This document shows, piece after piece, positions 1 to 11,545 of a stretch of 41,143 nucleotides of DNA (the stretch's first letter is position 1; every line of letters begins with the position of its first letter). The notes below the pieces were generated by a model. That model did not search any database. It saw only the letters and a list, made by a program, of their open reading frames with translations, and was not told where the DNA came from. The stretch comes from Tubiluchus corallicola (Eukaryota; Priapulida; Priapulimorpha; Priapulimorphida; Tubiluchidae): assembly GCA_030141605.1 (NCBI GenBank), contig JAQGDQ010001439.1, forward strand, positions 1 through 41,143, read 5' to 3'. The position numbers were made by a program, and so were the translations under genes.

Positions 1-41
1 CTAGGAATGTTTTTTCCTACTGTGAGTATATATCAATGCAG

Positions 42-210
42 TGTACTACTCTCAACATTGTTACACAAAGTCCCAATATTAGTGGTTATTCAGAGTGTGG
101 CAGAAGTTGGGCACGGGACATTTAGGGAAACCACACCCGAAAAGCTACGTTTGCTTAAATATATTGATGTTCAAATAGAACGTTTCACTACCAACATCAG
201 TACCATGTAG
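42..210 (+). CDS. possible terminal exon of an upstream gene
   Basis: An acceptor-like CAATGCAG at 34-41 is followed by 55 open codons ending at TAG 208-210; the C-terminal part reads EKLRLLKYIDVQIERF, which looks more protein-like than most AT-rich open frames here. I do not recognise a family, and no polyadenylation signal is evident downstream. It may be chance. 211-533 holds nothing else I can name. Confidence 0.22.
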
Positions 211-533
211 GTAACCACAGCGATTATCAAAATAATACATTGCATTCATTTTTATTGGACAATTATTGCCAAATTCGCGATACAACACCCCCATCTCATT
301 CGATTGTAACTAAAAATATGTTAACAGCCAACTTTTAAAGCAGCCTTTTTATTTTTAGCACCTTAAATCTTTCCAGTTTATGCAATGAATAATGGACGGG
401 AAAGAGGGTAATAATAGAAATTTGATACTCGGAAAACATATATTTCTTAATACTGTCAGTAGATTACATTAGGGGTTTTTAAATGAAAGCATAGTGTGAT
501 ACCAAATGCCGCGGAACAATACCACAAGGCTTG

Positions 534-690
<157 letters not shown>

Positions 691-788
691 GTCTCTAACC
701 TGTCTATCTGCTACATGTTACATGTCTGTTTGTATGTCTGTATCTTTCTATCTCACCCCCCCCCACATAAAAAGTTAAATCAGGCTTA

Positions 789-1312
789 AAAGAAAACTGT
801 GCGATTGCGCAAACACTAATTCTAAAATATTGCAAACTGCAAACAGCTTTTCTGTAACCAAAGCTTAGATTAAATAATAATTACCTCGGATACTCAAATT
901 TCAAAGCTACGCGCAGCTCAGTGAATCTACTAAGATGGGCAACGGTGCCTTTTTGACACATGCGCATGGCCGACAAATAGAAGGAAGTACCGTGATAACC
1001 ATTACCATGAAGTGTTAGTGTCAGTGTTAGTTTCTGACGTCATATGATGTAGAGGCATATGATATCGTGGCATCACGCGTTTAAGCAGTATTGTAGAACT
1101 TACGCAAACGTGCACGGAAGATGCCTGTTATTGCACAAGCTGTGGTTAGTTTCTGACGTAAGCAATAGCTGTGTTCGGTTACCGTTAATTAACTTTTTAA
1201 ACTAATTATTCAAATATGAGAAACAATTGTTAACTTTTATGGGCAAGGAAATGTATATTTTGGACAGTAAATTAAAATGAGATTGAGTCTAAACAATCGT
1301 CCGGTTTTCCTT
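789..1312. mobile_element. Tc1/mariner-like MITE, copy 1
   Basis: The right end reads ATCGTCCGGTTTTCCTT followed by TA; the left end (AAAGAAAACTGTGCGATTG) is a decayed inverted copy preceded by TA at 787-788. The interior shares ACGTAAGCAATAGCTGTGTT and neighbouring sequence with copies at 17263 and 27835. No transposase. Confidence 0.75.
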
Positions 1313-1501
1313 TAAAGTCACAAGAAGAATTATGTTTTGGTTTTAACCACTAATCTCAAATTAAAGCGTATCTGCCATTAATGTGAGTCCATCCCAAATG
1401 TGTGAAGCTCATTTTTACTTGCTCATGTATTGCACTTTTTGAGCCGTAGAGTCGACCCAATTTTGACATTTTGACCACCGTGTTTCCTCAAAGATGCTTT
1501 A

Positions 1502-2147
1502 AGCAAAACCGGACCGAATGCTAAACTGCGGGTCAAAACAATCTACTCTTAAAATATTGAAAGGAAACATGCTATTTTTTCAAAAATCATTTAAGTGAGA
1601 GAATTAAAAAACAAGTGCCACACAAACACAGTTTCAAGTTCGCGCCACGGGTTCTTCACTGTTACATGCATTTCGCCAATCGCTAGTTAGACGGGCACCA
1701 GCGCCTGCATTTCGGAAACACACTGCACAAAATGCACATGAATGCACAAAAAACAAGTGCTGTACCTCTCAGCTCAGACGTGCTAGTTTGTGACGTACTA
1801 CACACGTTCGAAAGCCCATGCGTGAGCACAGCAGTGAATTTGAAATCTGAACTTTTATCTTAAACTTGCCTATATTTAGTACAACATACTGAATATCTTA
1901 CAGTAGCACTGTACTTCAAATTTCGTTTTCGCAAACACGTGCACCACGCTCGTGGAATAATTTTTGCTGTTGAAAATTATGTTAGTTTGTGATGTCGTGA
2001 ATAGTTGGCCTCGCCTGCCGTTAATTAATTTTTAATCTATTATTTAATTATCAGAAACGCTTTTGCAGTATTAATTGTGTTACAATGTAAACTTTTTATC
2101 GAACTTGAAAATGGGTTCAGCGTATGAAAAATCTTCCTGTCTTCCTT
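1502..2147. mobile_element. Tc1/mariner-like MITE, divergent copy 2
   Basis: Left end AGCAAAACCGGACCGAA and right end ATCTTCCTGTCTTCCTT are degraded forms of the family TIR, each next to TA. The interior contains ACGTACTACACACGTTCGA and GAAAATTATGTTAGTTTGTG, shared with 10516-10862, so this is a second subfamily. Confidence 0.6.
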
Positions 2148-2153
2148 TAACAT

Positions 2154-2684
2154 ACGTCTATCTTGCTCTGGTTCTGCGCAAATGTAAAATGGCTCTTGTC
2201 CAAGTCATTGTAGAATGTTCTTACTTCTGACCTTGATTACACGATCTGAGTATATTTGTGATGTGAGAACTTTTGACTCAATAATCTCTTATTAAACTTT
2301 TTCTCTCAATAAACTCTTTTTAAATTACATAAAGCACTGAAGCGATCAAGGGCAGCATTCGTTGCAGCGTGTTGCACATTGGTCCCTGGAGCAAAATCAA
2401 GCTGTGTTCAGGTGTCTTTAGGTGCAAAAGTTTCACGTGTATCAGGTGTTCTTAAGAAGATTTTAAGCACGTTTTTCTACGGACAATAGGTAAATAATGC
2501 ATGGGATTATATTATTATTTCAGACAATCGCAAAATTATAGAAAAAAATATAGTTATTAAAATTCTTATTCAACCTTATCTTGGCTGCATCGTGTCAACT
2601 TTATAATAAACTTCTGAACCGATGAAGTGATGCGAAACGTTCAAGACGGCCTTGGTTTATAATTGTTGGTTCAATCTTTAATAT
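2154..2684. other. AT-rich intergenic stretch
   Basis: No coding frame, tandem repeat or inverted terminal repeat seen. Confidence 0.5.
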
Positions 2685-3196
2685 AATATAATAATATATA
2701 ATATAATATGATATGATATGATATGATATGATATGATATGATATGATATGATATGATATGATATGATATGATATGATATGATATGATATGATATGATATG
2801 ATATGATATGATATGATATGATATGATATGATATGATATGATATGATATGATATGATATGATATGATATGATATGATATGATATGATATATGATATATGA
2901 TATATGATACGATATGATACGATATGATGATATGATATGATGATATGATATGATATGATATGATATGATATGATATGATATGATATATGATATGATATGA
3001 TATGATATGATATGATATGATATGATATGATATGATATGATATGATATGATATGATATGATATGATATGATATGATATGATATGATATGATATGATATGA
3101 TATGATATGATATGATATGATATGATATGATATGATATGATATGATATGATATGATATGATATGATATGATATGATATGATATAATATAATATAAT
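2685..3196. repeat. (ATATG)n pentanucleotide array
   Basis: About 100 units, almost perfect except for an interrupted patch at about 2885-2945 with ATATATG, ATACG and ATATGATG variants. It ends about 380 bp before the SDR start codon. Confidence 0.98.
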
Positions 3197-3573
3197 AAAA
3201 ATATTCATGACATTACATCTCATGAGAGTTTGTATAGTAGTAAATGTGTAGTTCTGTAAATCTGTAAATCTGTGTTACTGGCTCATATTGGTCATGTTTA
3301 GGAATTTTTTGGATTCACTGATGAGACTGGAGGGAAAGCCTTTCCGGAAATTTAATAAGCTGTAGTAAATGTGTAGTTTGTACTTTATCACATTTCTATA
3401 CCTGTGGGTACAGACCTAAGTACAACCCTACTTCTGTACTTGCATGACTGGTACAGGAAGGGACGATATTAGAAAAAACTAATGACATTTTAATGACAAT
3501 TGTCAGCAGTTTCGTTATTTACAATCACGAGGAAAAATTAGTTTTTTAGAAGTGGATTTTAGAAGAACACACG
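3197..3573 (+). promoter_or_regulatory. presumed promoter and 5' UTR of HPGD-like gene
   Basis: Unique sequence between the ATATG array and the initiator ATG. No convincing TATA box or initiator stands out; the assignment is by position only. Confidence 0.4.
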
Positions 3574-3666
3574 ATGAAGATTGAAGGAAAGGTTGCGCTG
3601 ATTACTGGAGCAGCTTCTGGTATTGGAAAGGCTTACTGCGAAGCACTGCTAGAGAGAAAGATCAAG
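3574..3666 (+). CDS. HPGD-like exon 1
   Basis: Encodes residues 1-31 from the initiator ATG, including the Rossmann-fold motif TGAASGIG. It ends in phase 0 at AAG before donor GTACAG. The upstream in-frame TAG at 3547 argues against a longer N-terminus unless there is an upstream coding exon. Confidence 0.92.
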
Positions 3667-6600
3667 GTACAGTATCTAAACTTGCATAAGATCTACCGTA
3701 ATATACTTATGTAAAAGTCGAATTTTTGGGAGGCGATTTTAAGGTAAAATTTTTGGGGTCGACTTATACTTACGATATGTTTTTGGGAGATGTCGCTAAA
3801 GAGTTGTCAACAATACGAATATGTAAAGAAATAATCCTTCATTATACTCTGGACTGAATGAACACTCATACCGTGATACTTCACATCAGAGAATGTTCAC
3901 ATCTTGACATTACTTCACAAAATTAATAAATATTACTGTAATTTATTTCAATGTATGTGAAATTAAGTTAAAATTTATACATTACCGGTAAATAAACTAG
4001 CGACGGAGCAATCGATCAGAACATGGAAATCGTCAATGTTGTGCAGGTGCTGCCACCTGTCGACTGCCGCGGGAAGTTTTACACTGGCGTGTTTTATTGT
4101 GGCAAAATATCGATTACCAGCATACACGTGTATGTAAAACACAACTACGCAGAGGTATTAATTTTTGTAAATTATTTTTTTCTTCAAATGGGAAGGTGAT
4201 GACTATAGTTCACCAACACGACTACAAACTAAAGTTTATTTATAGAAAATATCTTTTATGTAACGTAACAACATATTACGACTCTAGAACTAATGTTACA
4301 AGTGTAACTAAACTTATGGATCATCTGGATGGGTGAGCGTGATTGAATTAGCAGTTGGTGGAAATGTAAAAACAATGCTGGCACAACAACTCTAATTACC
4401 ACACATATTAACAATGTTTTACATTATACTTACAGGGTGTGGTTATGGTAGATTTTGACGAAGAAGCTGGACGCGCAACAGAAAGTGATTTTGCTTCAAA
4501 ATTTGGTAGTGGTCGGGCCATATTTGTGAAAGCCAATGTCACAGATGATACTCAACTAGAAGAAGCTTTCAAAGAGGCTATAAAGATATTTGGAGGACTT
4601 GATATTGTGTCCTGCACAGCTGGAGTGATGGATGAAAAGAATTACAAAAGAATGCTTTCGATAAATCTGGTAAATATTGTTACTGTAGGAATTATTTAAC
4701 TGACGTATCTATGACTATGATACTTTGGTCAGAACACAGTTTATTAAAAAATAATAATTTGAATTGAAATTGAGTACCATGGTAAGTTAAAAGTAACTTT
4801 GAGTACTAAGTCACTTATTTTGAACTCAGTTGGTACAAATCATACTAAATTTAATACTTTTTCAGGCTTTTTAATTTGTCTATTTCAATTTGGTTATTAA
4901 AATATTAAAATAATGTGTTAAACAAATTTTTTGCGCAGCAGAAGTGTTGAGGCTGCAGTAGCGTTTCTTTGCAGAGCATTTGTTTCTGAACGACTGAATT
5001 GAATAAATTTTGTTTCTCAAAACGAGTACAAAAAAGATTTTTGAAATTGTCTATGTAGCTTCGAGATTAACCTACCATTTCTGAAATTCCTGTTTAAAGC
5101 ACAAAAAACCCTCCATTTATGTAAAGTTAAAAAAACATCTTGAAATTTTTTAAATCGCTTATATATTGCCTTTTTGCATGCAGGACTAGCGTCGGCAGTA
5201 ACGCTATACAAAACTTGGGAATTTAAACTCTCGCGATGACCGATAGACACAGCCATTTTTTAAAATGGTAGGTCGTTTGAAACAAGTTTAAATAACACTG
5301 AGTAAACTTTGAAAAAATAATCAGAGCATGCGTAGCACCCACGTCACCAACAAAGTAAAATTTTATATTACACTGTATCTTGTCAATAAGACTAAAACTG
5401 CGTTTTTGGTTAGTGAGTTGTGCACCGTGGAGCGTGGGTCAGCGACATTTTACCAATTAGTGAAAACATATTAAATAATTAATTGTTTTCTCTTCTATTT
5501 ACATAAGTCTTTCCAGCACCTAAGCGAAGGTTAAGTAATACAGGTTTGTATGGAAAGTTTTTTTGGGACATAATTTAACATTTTCTTTTCTTCCCCTGAT
5601 TTACGTTTGCGTAGTGACGTCATGTAATGACACAGTTGAACATCATCATCATCATCATCATTATCCAACGAATCATACGTCCAGGGACATGATTCTGCTC
5701 ACCTCCCTATGCCAGGACTCCCTACTCGCTGCAATGCCCCAGTGCATTGATTTCTAAGGATCAATGCTGAAGTGTTTAAATCTTGCTGTGCAAAATCTAA
5801 ATGTTAAATGTTAACATTTGTCCTCCTGTAGGTTTTTTAGCTGGTTCTATGGCTTGTTGAAGAGCTATCTTCACTGGAATACCATCAGTTAGTCTAAGCA
5901 TATGCCCAATCCATCTTAAACGGCGTCTTTTTATTTTTCTTGTCCAAGGTTCTTCTTTTATTTTTTCATATAGATCTTTGTTTGAAATTTTCTTTGGCCA
6001 TCTAATACCCCAAATGTTTCTGTAATTTCGCCTTTGAAACGCATCGATTTCAGCTTTATGATTTGCTTTCAATGTCCAGAGCTCAATGTTATACAGAAAT
6101 ACAGTTTCAACTAAGGCTGAGAATATTCTAATTTTTGTTTCCAAAGAAATCTTCCTATTCTCAAAAACTTTTGTGACACAGTTGAACAATGTCGCGCGAA
6201 TTTTAAAATGAAAACAAACAAAAATTCCTTTTAACGCGAGTACGATATACGATATGTATAAAATTGCTATAAAGTAATATAATTTTTTAAAGCGACTATT
6301 CTGAAACCTACTTTAGGTGCCCCTTTTCTTGTCCTTTAAATACGCTGATACACGCCATCTACTTGCAGACTGGCTTTTACCGTTTTCCTAATAGTACATT
6401 CTGGTACAATAGTAACCGAAAAGAAACAGTGTAGGATTTTTAATCCTCTTTGTAACAGTCATAATATCTGCTATTTCGGTTTCAGGAGGCAGTAATAACA
6501 GGTTCATACTTGGCACTTGATTACATAGGAAAAAGTAGCGAAGGTAAATCTGGAGTAGTGATCAACACCGCATCCGTCTTAGGTGAGAGCAACTTTCATA

Positions 6601-9600
6601 CTTTGCAAACATGTAGACCTAAGCTCGAATTTAATCTTTATTACCTAGGACTAACTCAAATTCAACTTTTATTACGTATGCCTAACTCAAATTTAACTTT
6701 TATTACATAGGACTAACTCGAATTTAACTTTTATTAGGTAGGACTAACTCAAATTCAACTTTTATTACGTAGACTAACTTGAATTTAGCTTTTATTATCT
6801 AAGACTAATTTAAATTTAACTTTTATTATGTAGGACTAACTCGAATTTAACTTTTATTATGTGGGACTAACTCGAATTTAACTTTTATTATGTAAGACTA
6901 ACTCGAATTTAACTTTGATTATATAAGACTAACTCGAATTTAACTTTTATTACGTACGCGTAACTTGAATTTAAGTTTTATTACGTAAGGCTAACTCGAA
7001 TTTAATTTTTATAATGTAAGAGTTATTCGAATTCAACTTTTATCACGTAGGACTAACTCGAATTTAACTTTTATTACATATTGTAATTTCAATGCAACTC
7101 TGACATTTTGGTCTTGAACTGTGAAATGAATTCCTGCAACGAGTTGGAATTTCTAAACAGTTTTTCTTGTTTCCCATTCAGGTCTCGTTGGTTTTGCGGG
7201 CGTGCCTGCTTACTGCGCATCTAAATTTGGTGTTGTGGGTTTAACAAGATCATTGAGTCAGGTAAATGTTGATTCACGTTACTGATGAAAGATGCACGTG
7301 GGAAAAACTTTGAATAGCTAGTGTCATACTAGGCAGTAGCTAAGATGTTTAAAATGTTAGCGATCGATGAAGACATCATCGTTGTACCCATCATCTTGTG
7401 AGGAATACTGAAGATACAAAAGATGAGTGACTTCAGATCTCACACAACAAGTTTGTGTGTTATTAAGTATTGTGAGTGATACTAAAGATACAAAAGATGA
7501 GTGACTTCAGATCTCACCACAACAAGTTTGTATGTTATTAAGTAGTGTGAGTGATACCAAAGATACAAAAGATGAGTGATTTCAGATCTCACCACAACTA
7601 GTGTGTGCGTTATTAAGTATTGAGAGTGATACCAAAGATACAAAAGATGAGTGACTTCAGATCTCACACAACAAGTTTGTGTGTTATTAAGTATTGTGAG
7701 TGATACTAAAGATACAAAAGATGAGTGACTTCAGATCTCACCACAACAAGTTTGTATGTTATTAAGTAGTGTGAGTGATACCAAAGATACAAAAGATGAG
7801 TGATTTCAGATCTCACCACAACTAGTGTGTGCGTTATTAAGTATTGAGAGTGATACCAAAGATACAAAAGATGAGTGACTTCAGATCTCACACAACAAGT
7901 TTGTGTGTTATTAAGTATTGTGAGTGATACCAAAGATACAAAAGATGAGTGACTTCAGATCTCACCACAACAAGTTTGGGTGTTATTAAGTATTGTGAGT
8001 GATACCAAAGATACAAAAGTTGAGTGATTTCAGATCTCACCACAACAAGTGTGTGCGTTATTAAGTATTGAGAGTGATACCAAAGATACAAAAGATGAGT
8101 GATTTCAGATCCCACCACAACAAGTTTGCTTGTTACTAAGTATTGTGAGTGATACCAAAGATGCAAAAGTTGAGTGATTTCAGATCTCACCACAACAAGT
8201 TTGTATGTTATTAAGTAGTGTGAGTGATACCAAAGATACAAAAGATGAGTGATTTCAGATCTCACCACAACTAGTGTGTGCGTTATTAAGTATTGAGAGT
8301 GATACCAAAGATACAAAAGATGAGTGATTTCAGATCTCACACAACAAGTTTGTATGTTATTAAGTATTGTGAGTGATACTAAAGATACAAAAGATGAGTG
8401 ACTTCAGATCTGACCACAACAAGTTTGTATGTTATTAAGTATTGTGAGTGATACTAAAGATACAAAAGATGAGTGACTTCAGATCTGACCACAACAAGTT
8501 TGTGTGTTATTAAGTATTGTGAGTGATACCAAAGATACAAAAGATGAGTGATTTCAGATCTCACCACAACAAGTGTGTGTGTTATTAAGTATTGTGAGTG
8601 ATACTAAAGATACAAAAGATGAGTGATTTCAGATCTCACACAACAAGTTTGTATGTTATTAAGTATTGTGAGTGATACTAAAGATACAAAAGATGAGTGA
8701 CTTCAGATCTGACCACAACAAGTTTGGGTGTTATTAAGTAGTGTGAGTGATACCAAAGATACAAAAGATGAGTGATTTCAGATCTGACCACAACAAGTTT
8801 GGGTGTTATTAAGTATTGTGAGTGATACCAAAGATACAAAAGATGAGTGATTTCAGATCTGACCACAACAAGTTTGTATGTTATTAAGTAGTGTGAGTGA
8901 TACCAAAGATACAAAAGATGAGTGATTTCAGATCTCACCACAACAAGTTTGGGTGTTATTAAGTATTGTGAGTGATACCAAAGATACAAAAGATGAGTGA
9001 TTTCAGATCTCACCACAACAAGTTTGTGTGTTATTAAGTATTGTGAGTGATACCAAAGATACAAAAGATGAGTGATTTCAGATCTGACCACAACAAGTTT
9101 GGGTGTTATTAAGTAGTGTGAGTGATACCAAAGATACAAAAGATGAGTGATTTCAGATCTCACCACAACAAGTTTGGGTGTTATTAAGTATTGTGAGTGA
9201 TACCAAAGATACAAAAGATGAGTGATTTCAGATCTCACCACAACAAGTTTGTATGTTATTAAGTATTGTGAGTGATTACACGAATTACACTTTGCTATAA
9301 AATGCCCATAATATTATTACAATGATCTTAGAGGAAAATTATATAATCACGTCAATGCAATTAAACCAGAGTTTTTCCTTATGAGCGATGCTGATAAATT
9401 TTTATTCCTGGTGTGAAGTAATGATATAGAAGTATTTAAGGCATTTATTGATTACGTTGAAAAAGCATTTTTAAGACATGATGAACAATATACTATGCAA
9501 TGATCATATCACTGAAAATGAGACGTAACGAATAAGAATTTATTTTAAATCCATTAAATTCTTCATTTTAATAACTAAAATAGTTAACAGGAAGATTTAA

Positions 9601-10181
9601 TAATATTTGTATTATCAGTAATTCTTTGTTTATCTTCAGTGTCACTATACTTCAATATTGAAATTCTATGTATGTCTTGTATGTATTTTTGGCACTAATA
9701 AATAATTATAAACGTATAAATATCATAAATTTGGAATTTAATATCTATTTTGCAGGTGGATAAGATGACTAAGAAACCTGATTACAACATTCGATTCAAT
9801 GCCATTTGTCCACTTGCCGTTGATACAGCCTTACTGGAGGAGAAGCATGTTTTTGAAAAGTGGGAAGAAGCAGCCCTGGAGACATTTCAAAAATCAACTG
9901 AAGCAACGGGATTCCTTAAGTATGATTATTTACGAGATACAATCACACACAAAAAAATACCAAATTTGCCATAACCCGAGAGAGTTATTGTGTTATTTTA
10001 TTTTGTGACTGCTGTAGTTATAGTTACACATTTTGCTTTTAGGCCACCAGATGTTGCTGAAGCTTTCGTCAGGGTGGTAGAGGATGACAGTTTAAATGGA
10101 GCATGCGTAGTAGTGTCGCTTGCTGGACAGAAGGAATTTTATCCTGGAGAGGGGATAATTCCACCTCCGAAAGCAACTTAA
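3574..10181 (+). CDS. 15-hydroxyprostaglandin dehydrogenase (NAD+)-like SDR, complete six-exon gene
   Basis: Predicted classical short-chain dehydrogenase/reductase related to HPGD, which oxidises the 15-hydroxyl of prostaglandins with NAD+ in the cytosol. Six exons (3574-3666, 4436-4669, 6486-6582, 7182-7261, 9756-9919, 10043-10181) join into 807 nt, 268 residues plus stop, close to the 266 residues of human HPGD. Visible: cofactor motif TGAASGIG at residues 11-18; acidic Asp37 after the second strand (VDFD), which predicts NAD preference; Asn108, Ser139, Tyr152 and Lys156 as the catalytic tetrad (YCASK). No signal peptide or membrane segment. The start is fixed by an in-frame TAG at 3547-3549. 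Oddities: CTAG (91-94) replaces the usual NNAG, Asn65 replaces the usual Asp of the DV pair, ICPL replaces ICPG, and Val149 sits where human HPGD has substrate-binding Gln148. The true substrate is therefore open. The gene converges on the FAM47E-like gene. Confidence 0.93.
3692..3990. mobile_element. possible decayed TIR element in SDR intron 1
   Basis: TACCGTAATATACTTATG on the left and the complement of TACCGGTAATGTATAAATT on the right look like decayed TIRs; GTCGA-containing inverted segments lie inside the left end. There is no clear target duplication, so confidence is low. The rest of intron 1 (to 4435) holds nothing recognisable. Confidence 0.3.
4436..4669 (+). CDS. HPGD-like exon 2
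   Basis: Residues 32-109, phase 0 at both ends; acceptor TTACAG, donor GTAAAT. Carries VDFDEEAG (NAD-type acidic residue Asp37), the ANVTD strand-4 region, the degenerate CTAGV version of the NAG motif, and SINL with catalytic-tetrad Asn108. Confidence 0.93.
5643..6173 (-). mobile_element. 5'-truncated LINE insertion with target duplication
   Basis: Flanked by an identical 15-bp duplication, TGACACAGTTGAACA, at 5628-5642 and 6174-6188. On the minus strand the element ends in (ATG)n next to the left duplication, the short-tandem 3' tail seen in RTE-type non-LTR elements. It carries the reverse-transcriptase C-terminal remnant below. Confidence 0.85.
5797..6173 (-). pseudogene. non-LTR reverse transcriptase C-terminal fragment
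   Basis: Open minus-strand frame of about 125 residues with FSALVETVFLYNIELWTL and, later, RRRLRWIGHMLRLTDGIP, the typical ..YGSE.WTL.. and RRLRW.GHVLRM blocks at the end of LINE ORF2 proteins. The catalytic RT domain is absent because of 5' truncation. Inside SDR intron 2, antisense to the gene. Confidence 0.88.
6486..6582 (+). CDS. HPGD-like exon 3
   Basis: Residues 110-141 plus the first base of codon 142; acceptor TTTCAG, donor GTGAGA, phase 1 exit. Encodes GSYLALDYIG and the strand that ends in VVINTASVLG, placing catalytic Ser139. Confidence 0.93.
6612..7080. repeat. 31-bp minisatellite in SDR intron 3
   Basis: About 15 units of the type GGACTAACTCGAATTTAACT plus TTTATTACGTA. Spacing of 31 bp was checked at 6841, 6872 and 6903. 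It takes up most of the 599-bp intron. Confidence 0.95.
7182..7261 (+). CDS. HPGD-like exon 4
   Basis: Completes codon 142 and runs to residue 168; acceptor CATTCAG, donor GTAAAT, phase 0 exit. Contains the YxxxK active site as AYCASKFG (Tyr152, Lys156). Val149 lies where human HPGD has Gln148. Confidence 0.94.
7404..9276. repeat. 75-bp minisatellite in SDR intron 4
   Basis: About 25 units containing GATACAAAAGATGAGTGA and TTCAGATCTCACCACAAC. Most units are 75 bp, some 74. A higher-order period of 224 bp (75+75+74) is visible from 7427, 7651 and 7875. Because 75 is a multiple of three, long minus-strand frames with 25-residue repeats appear; they are antisense to the gene and not credible proteins. 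9277-9755 is plain AT-rich intron. Confidence 0.97.
9756..9919 (+). CDS. HPGD-like exon 5
   Basis: Residues 169 to 222 plus two bases of codon 223; acceptor TTTTGCAG, donor GTATGA, phase 2 exit. Contains RFNAICPLAVDTALLE, matching the family's NAICPG..T segment that closes over the nicotinamide, with Leu in place of Gly. Confidence 0.9.
10043..10181 (+). CDS. HPGD-like exon 6, terminal
   Basis: Starts in phase 2 after GCTTTTAG and finishes at TAA 10179-10181. Encodes PPDVAEAF then VEDDSLNGAC, aligning with the C-terminal DPP...EDDALNG stretch typical of HPGD-type SDRs. The phase match with exon 5 (AA+G giving Lys) supports the junction. Confidence 0.93.
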
Positions 10182-10449
10182 TGTACAGTGCTCCAAGAGT
10201 GCTGTTAGTACAATGATTTACAGAAGTGAACAATCTTCAGTTAACAGAGAAATCATGGGCTCAATGTCTTGTTTACTTTTGGCAGTAATGATATCTTTGC
10301 ATATACATAGACAGCTGCAAAACAAACGCAAGTAAAGATGGAACTTTGGACACCAGTTTGTCATATTAGAGATGTATTCGTTTCGCATTTTAAAGCTATT
10401 TAATATAATGATGTATAACTAAGGCCTAGTGAAGATAATGCTTGCTGGA
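10182..10449 (+). other. HPGD-like 3' UTR and flank
   Basis: Follows the TAA of the SDR gene. No canonical AATAAA is seen; the variant AATATA near 10401 is the nearest candidate. No other feature seen. Confidence 0.4.
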
Positions 10450-10516
10450 TATGTGTGTGTGTGTGTGTGTGTGTGTGTCTGCGCGTGCGCGTGTGCGTGT
10501 GCGCGTGTGTGTGAGC
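10450..10516. repeat. (TG)n microsatellite with GCGC interruptions
   Basis: Alternating purine-pyrimidine tract, TGTGTG then CGCGTGCGCGTG, a potential Z-DNA former. Confidence 0.93.
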
Positions 10517-10862
10517 GTATTTCGAAACGCATTGCACAAAAAACAGGTGCTGTGCGACTCACTTTAGAGCTGTTCGTTTGTGACATGCTGCACACGTTCG
10601 ACAGCTCATGCGTGAACACAGTGGTAAATTTGAAATTTGAATTGTTAGCTTAAAACTTGCCTAGTTTTAGTAAAACACACTGAATATCTTACAGTGGCAC
10701 TGTACTTCAATTTTCACTTTCACAAACACGTGCAACACGCTCGTGGAACATTTTTGTTATTGAAAATTATGTTAGTTTGTGATGTCATCAATAGTTGGGC
10801 TTGCCCGTCGCTAATTAAGTTTTTAATCTATTATTTAATTAGCAGAAATGCTTTTGTAGTAA
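10516..10862. mobile_element. MITE subfamily 2, truncated copy
   Basis: Aligns with about 1700-2065 (ACACTGAATATCTTACAGT, GAAAATTATGTTAGTTTGTG) but lacks both termini. It starts right after the TG repeat. Confidence 0.65.
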
Positions 10863-11098
10863 ATTGGATATTAATTATAAATTAATTTCGCATCACGTTA
10901 CTCGCAGTGGAAATGACAAACACGTAAAGAATGATTTACAGAAGGATGCTATTGTTTCAATTAATTTTCCGTGTGAGCCATATGGAAGAAGTCTGTGTCT
11001 GTGCGGGAGCAGTGTAAACGTGGCCTAAGTCTGCACAATTACCTGGCATATGCGCGTGTATGCTTCTACTTCTGTAAACAAATTTAGTTTATTTATGA

Positions 11099-11545
<447 letters not shown>

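Larger units (their letters stand above)
5094..6344. mobile_element. TIR element X, copy 1, interrupted by a LINE
   Basis: Shares sequence with 35298-35862 along its whole length outside 5643-6188 (for example TTTTTGGTTAGTGAG and GCGACATTTTACCA). Both copies begin with ACAAGAAAA-like and end with TTTTCTTGT-like sequence, a weak inverted terminus. It lies in SDR intron 2. 4670-5093 and 6345-6485 are otherwise plain intron. Confidence 0.6.

Noticed and set aside
3312-3356. CTGATGA ... GGAAA resembling a hammerhead ribozyme core
   Set aside because: The core CTGATGA is followed by a GGAAAG/CTTTCC hairpin and GGAAA, but stems I to III cannot be drawn with a proper GAAA junction and cleavage triplet.
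7482-9241. Minus-strand frames with 25-residue repeats (..RSEITHLLYLWYHSQYLI..)
   Set aside because: They exist only because the minisatellite unit is 75 bp; 74-bp units break the frame, and the array lies in an intron of the opposite-strand SDR gene.
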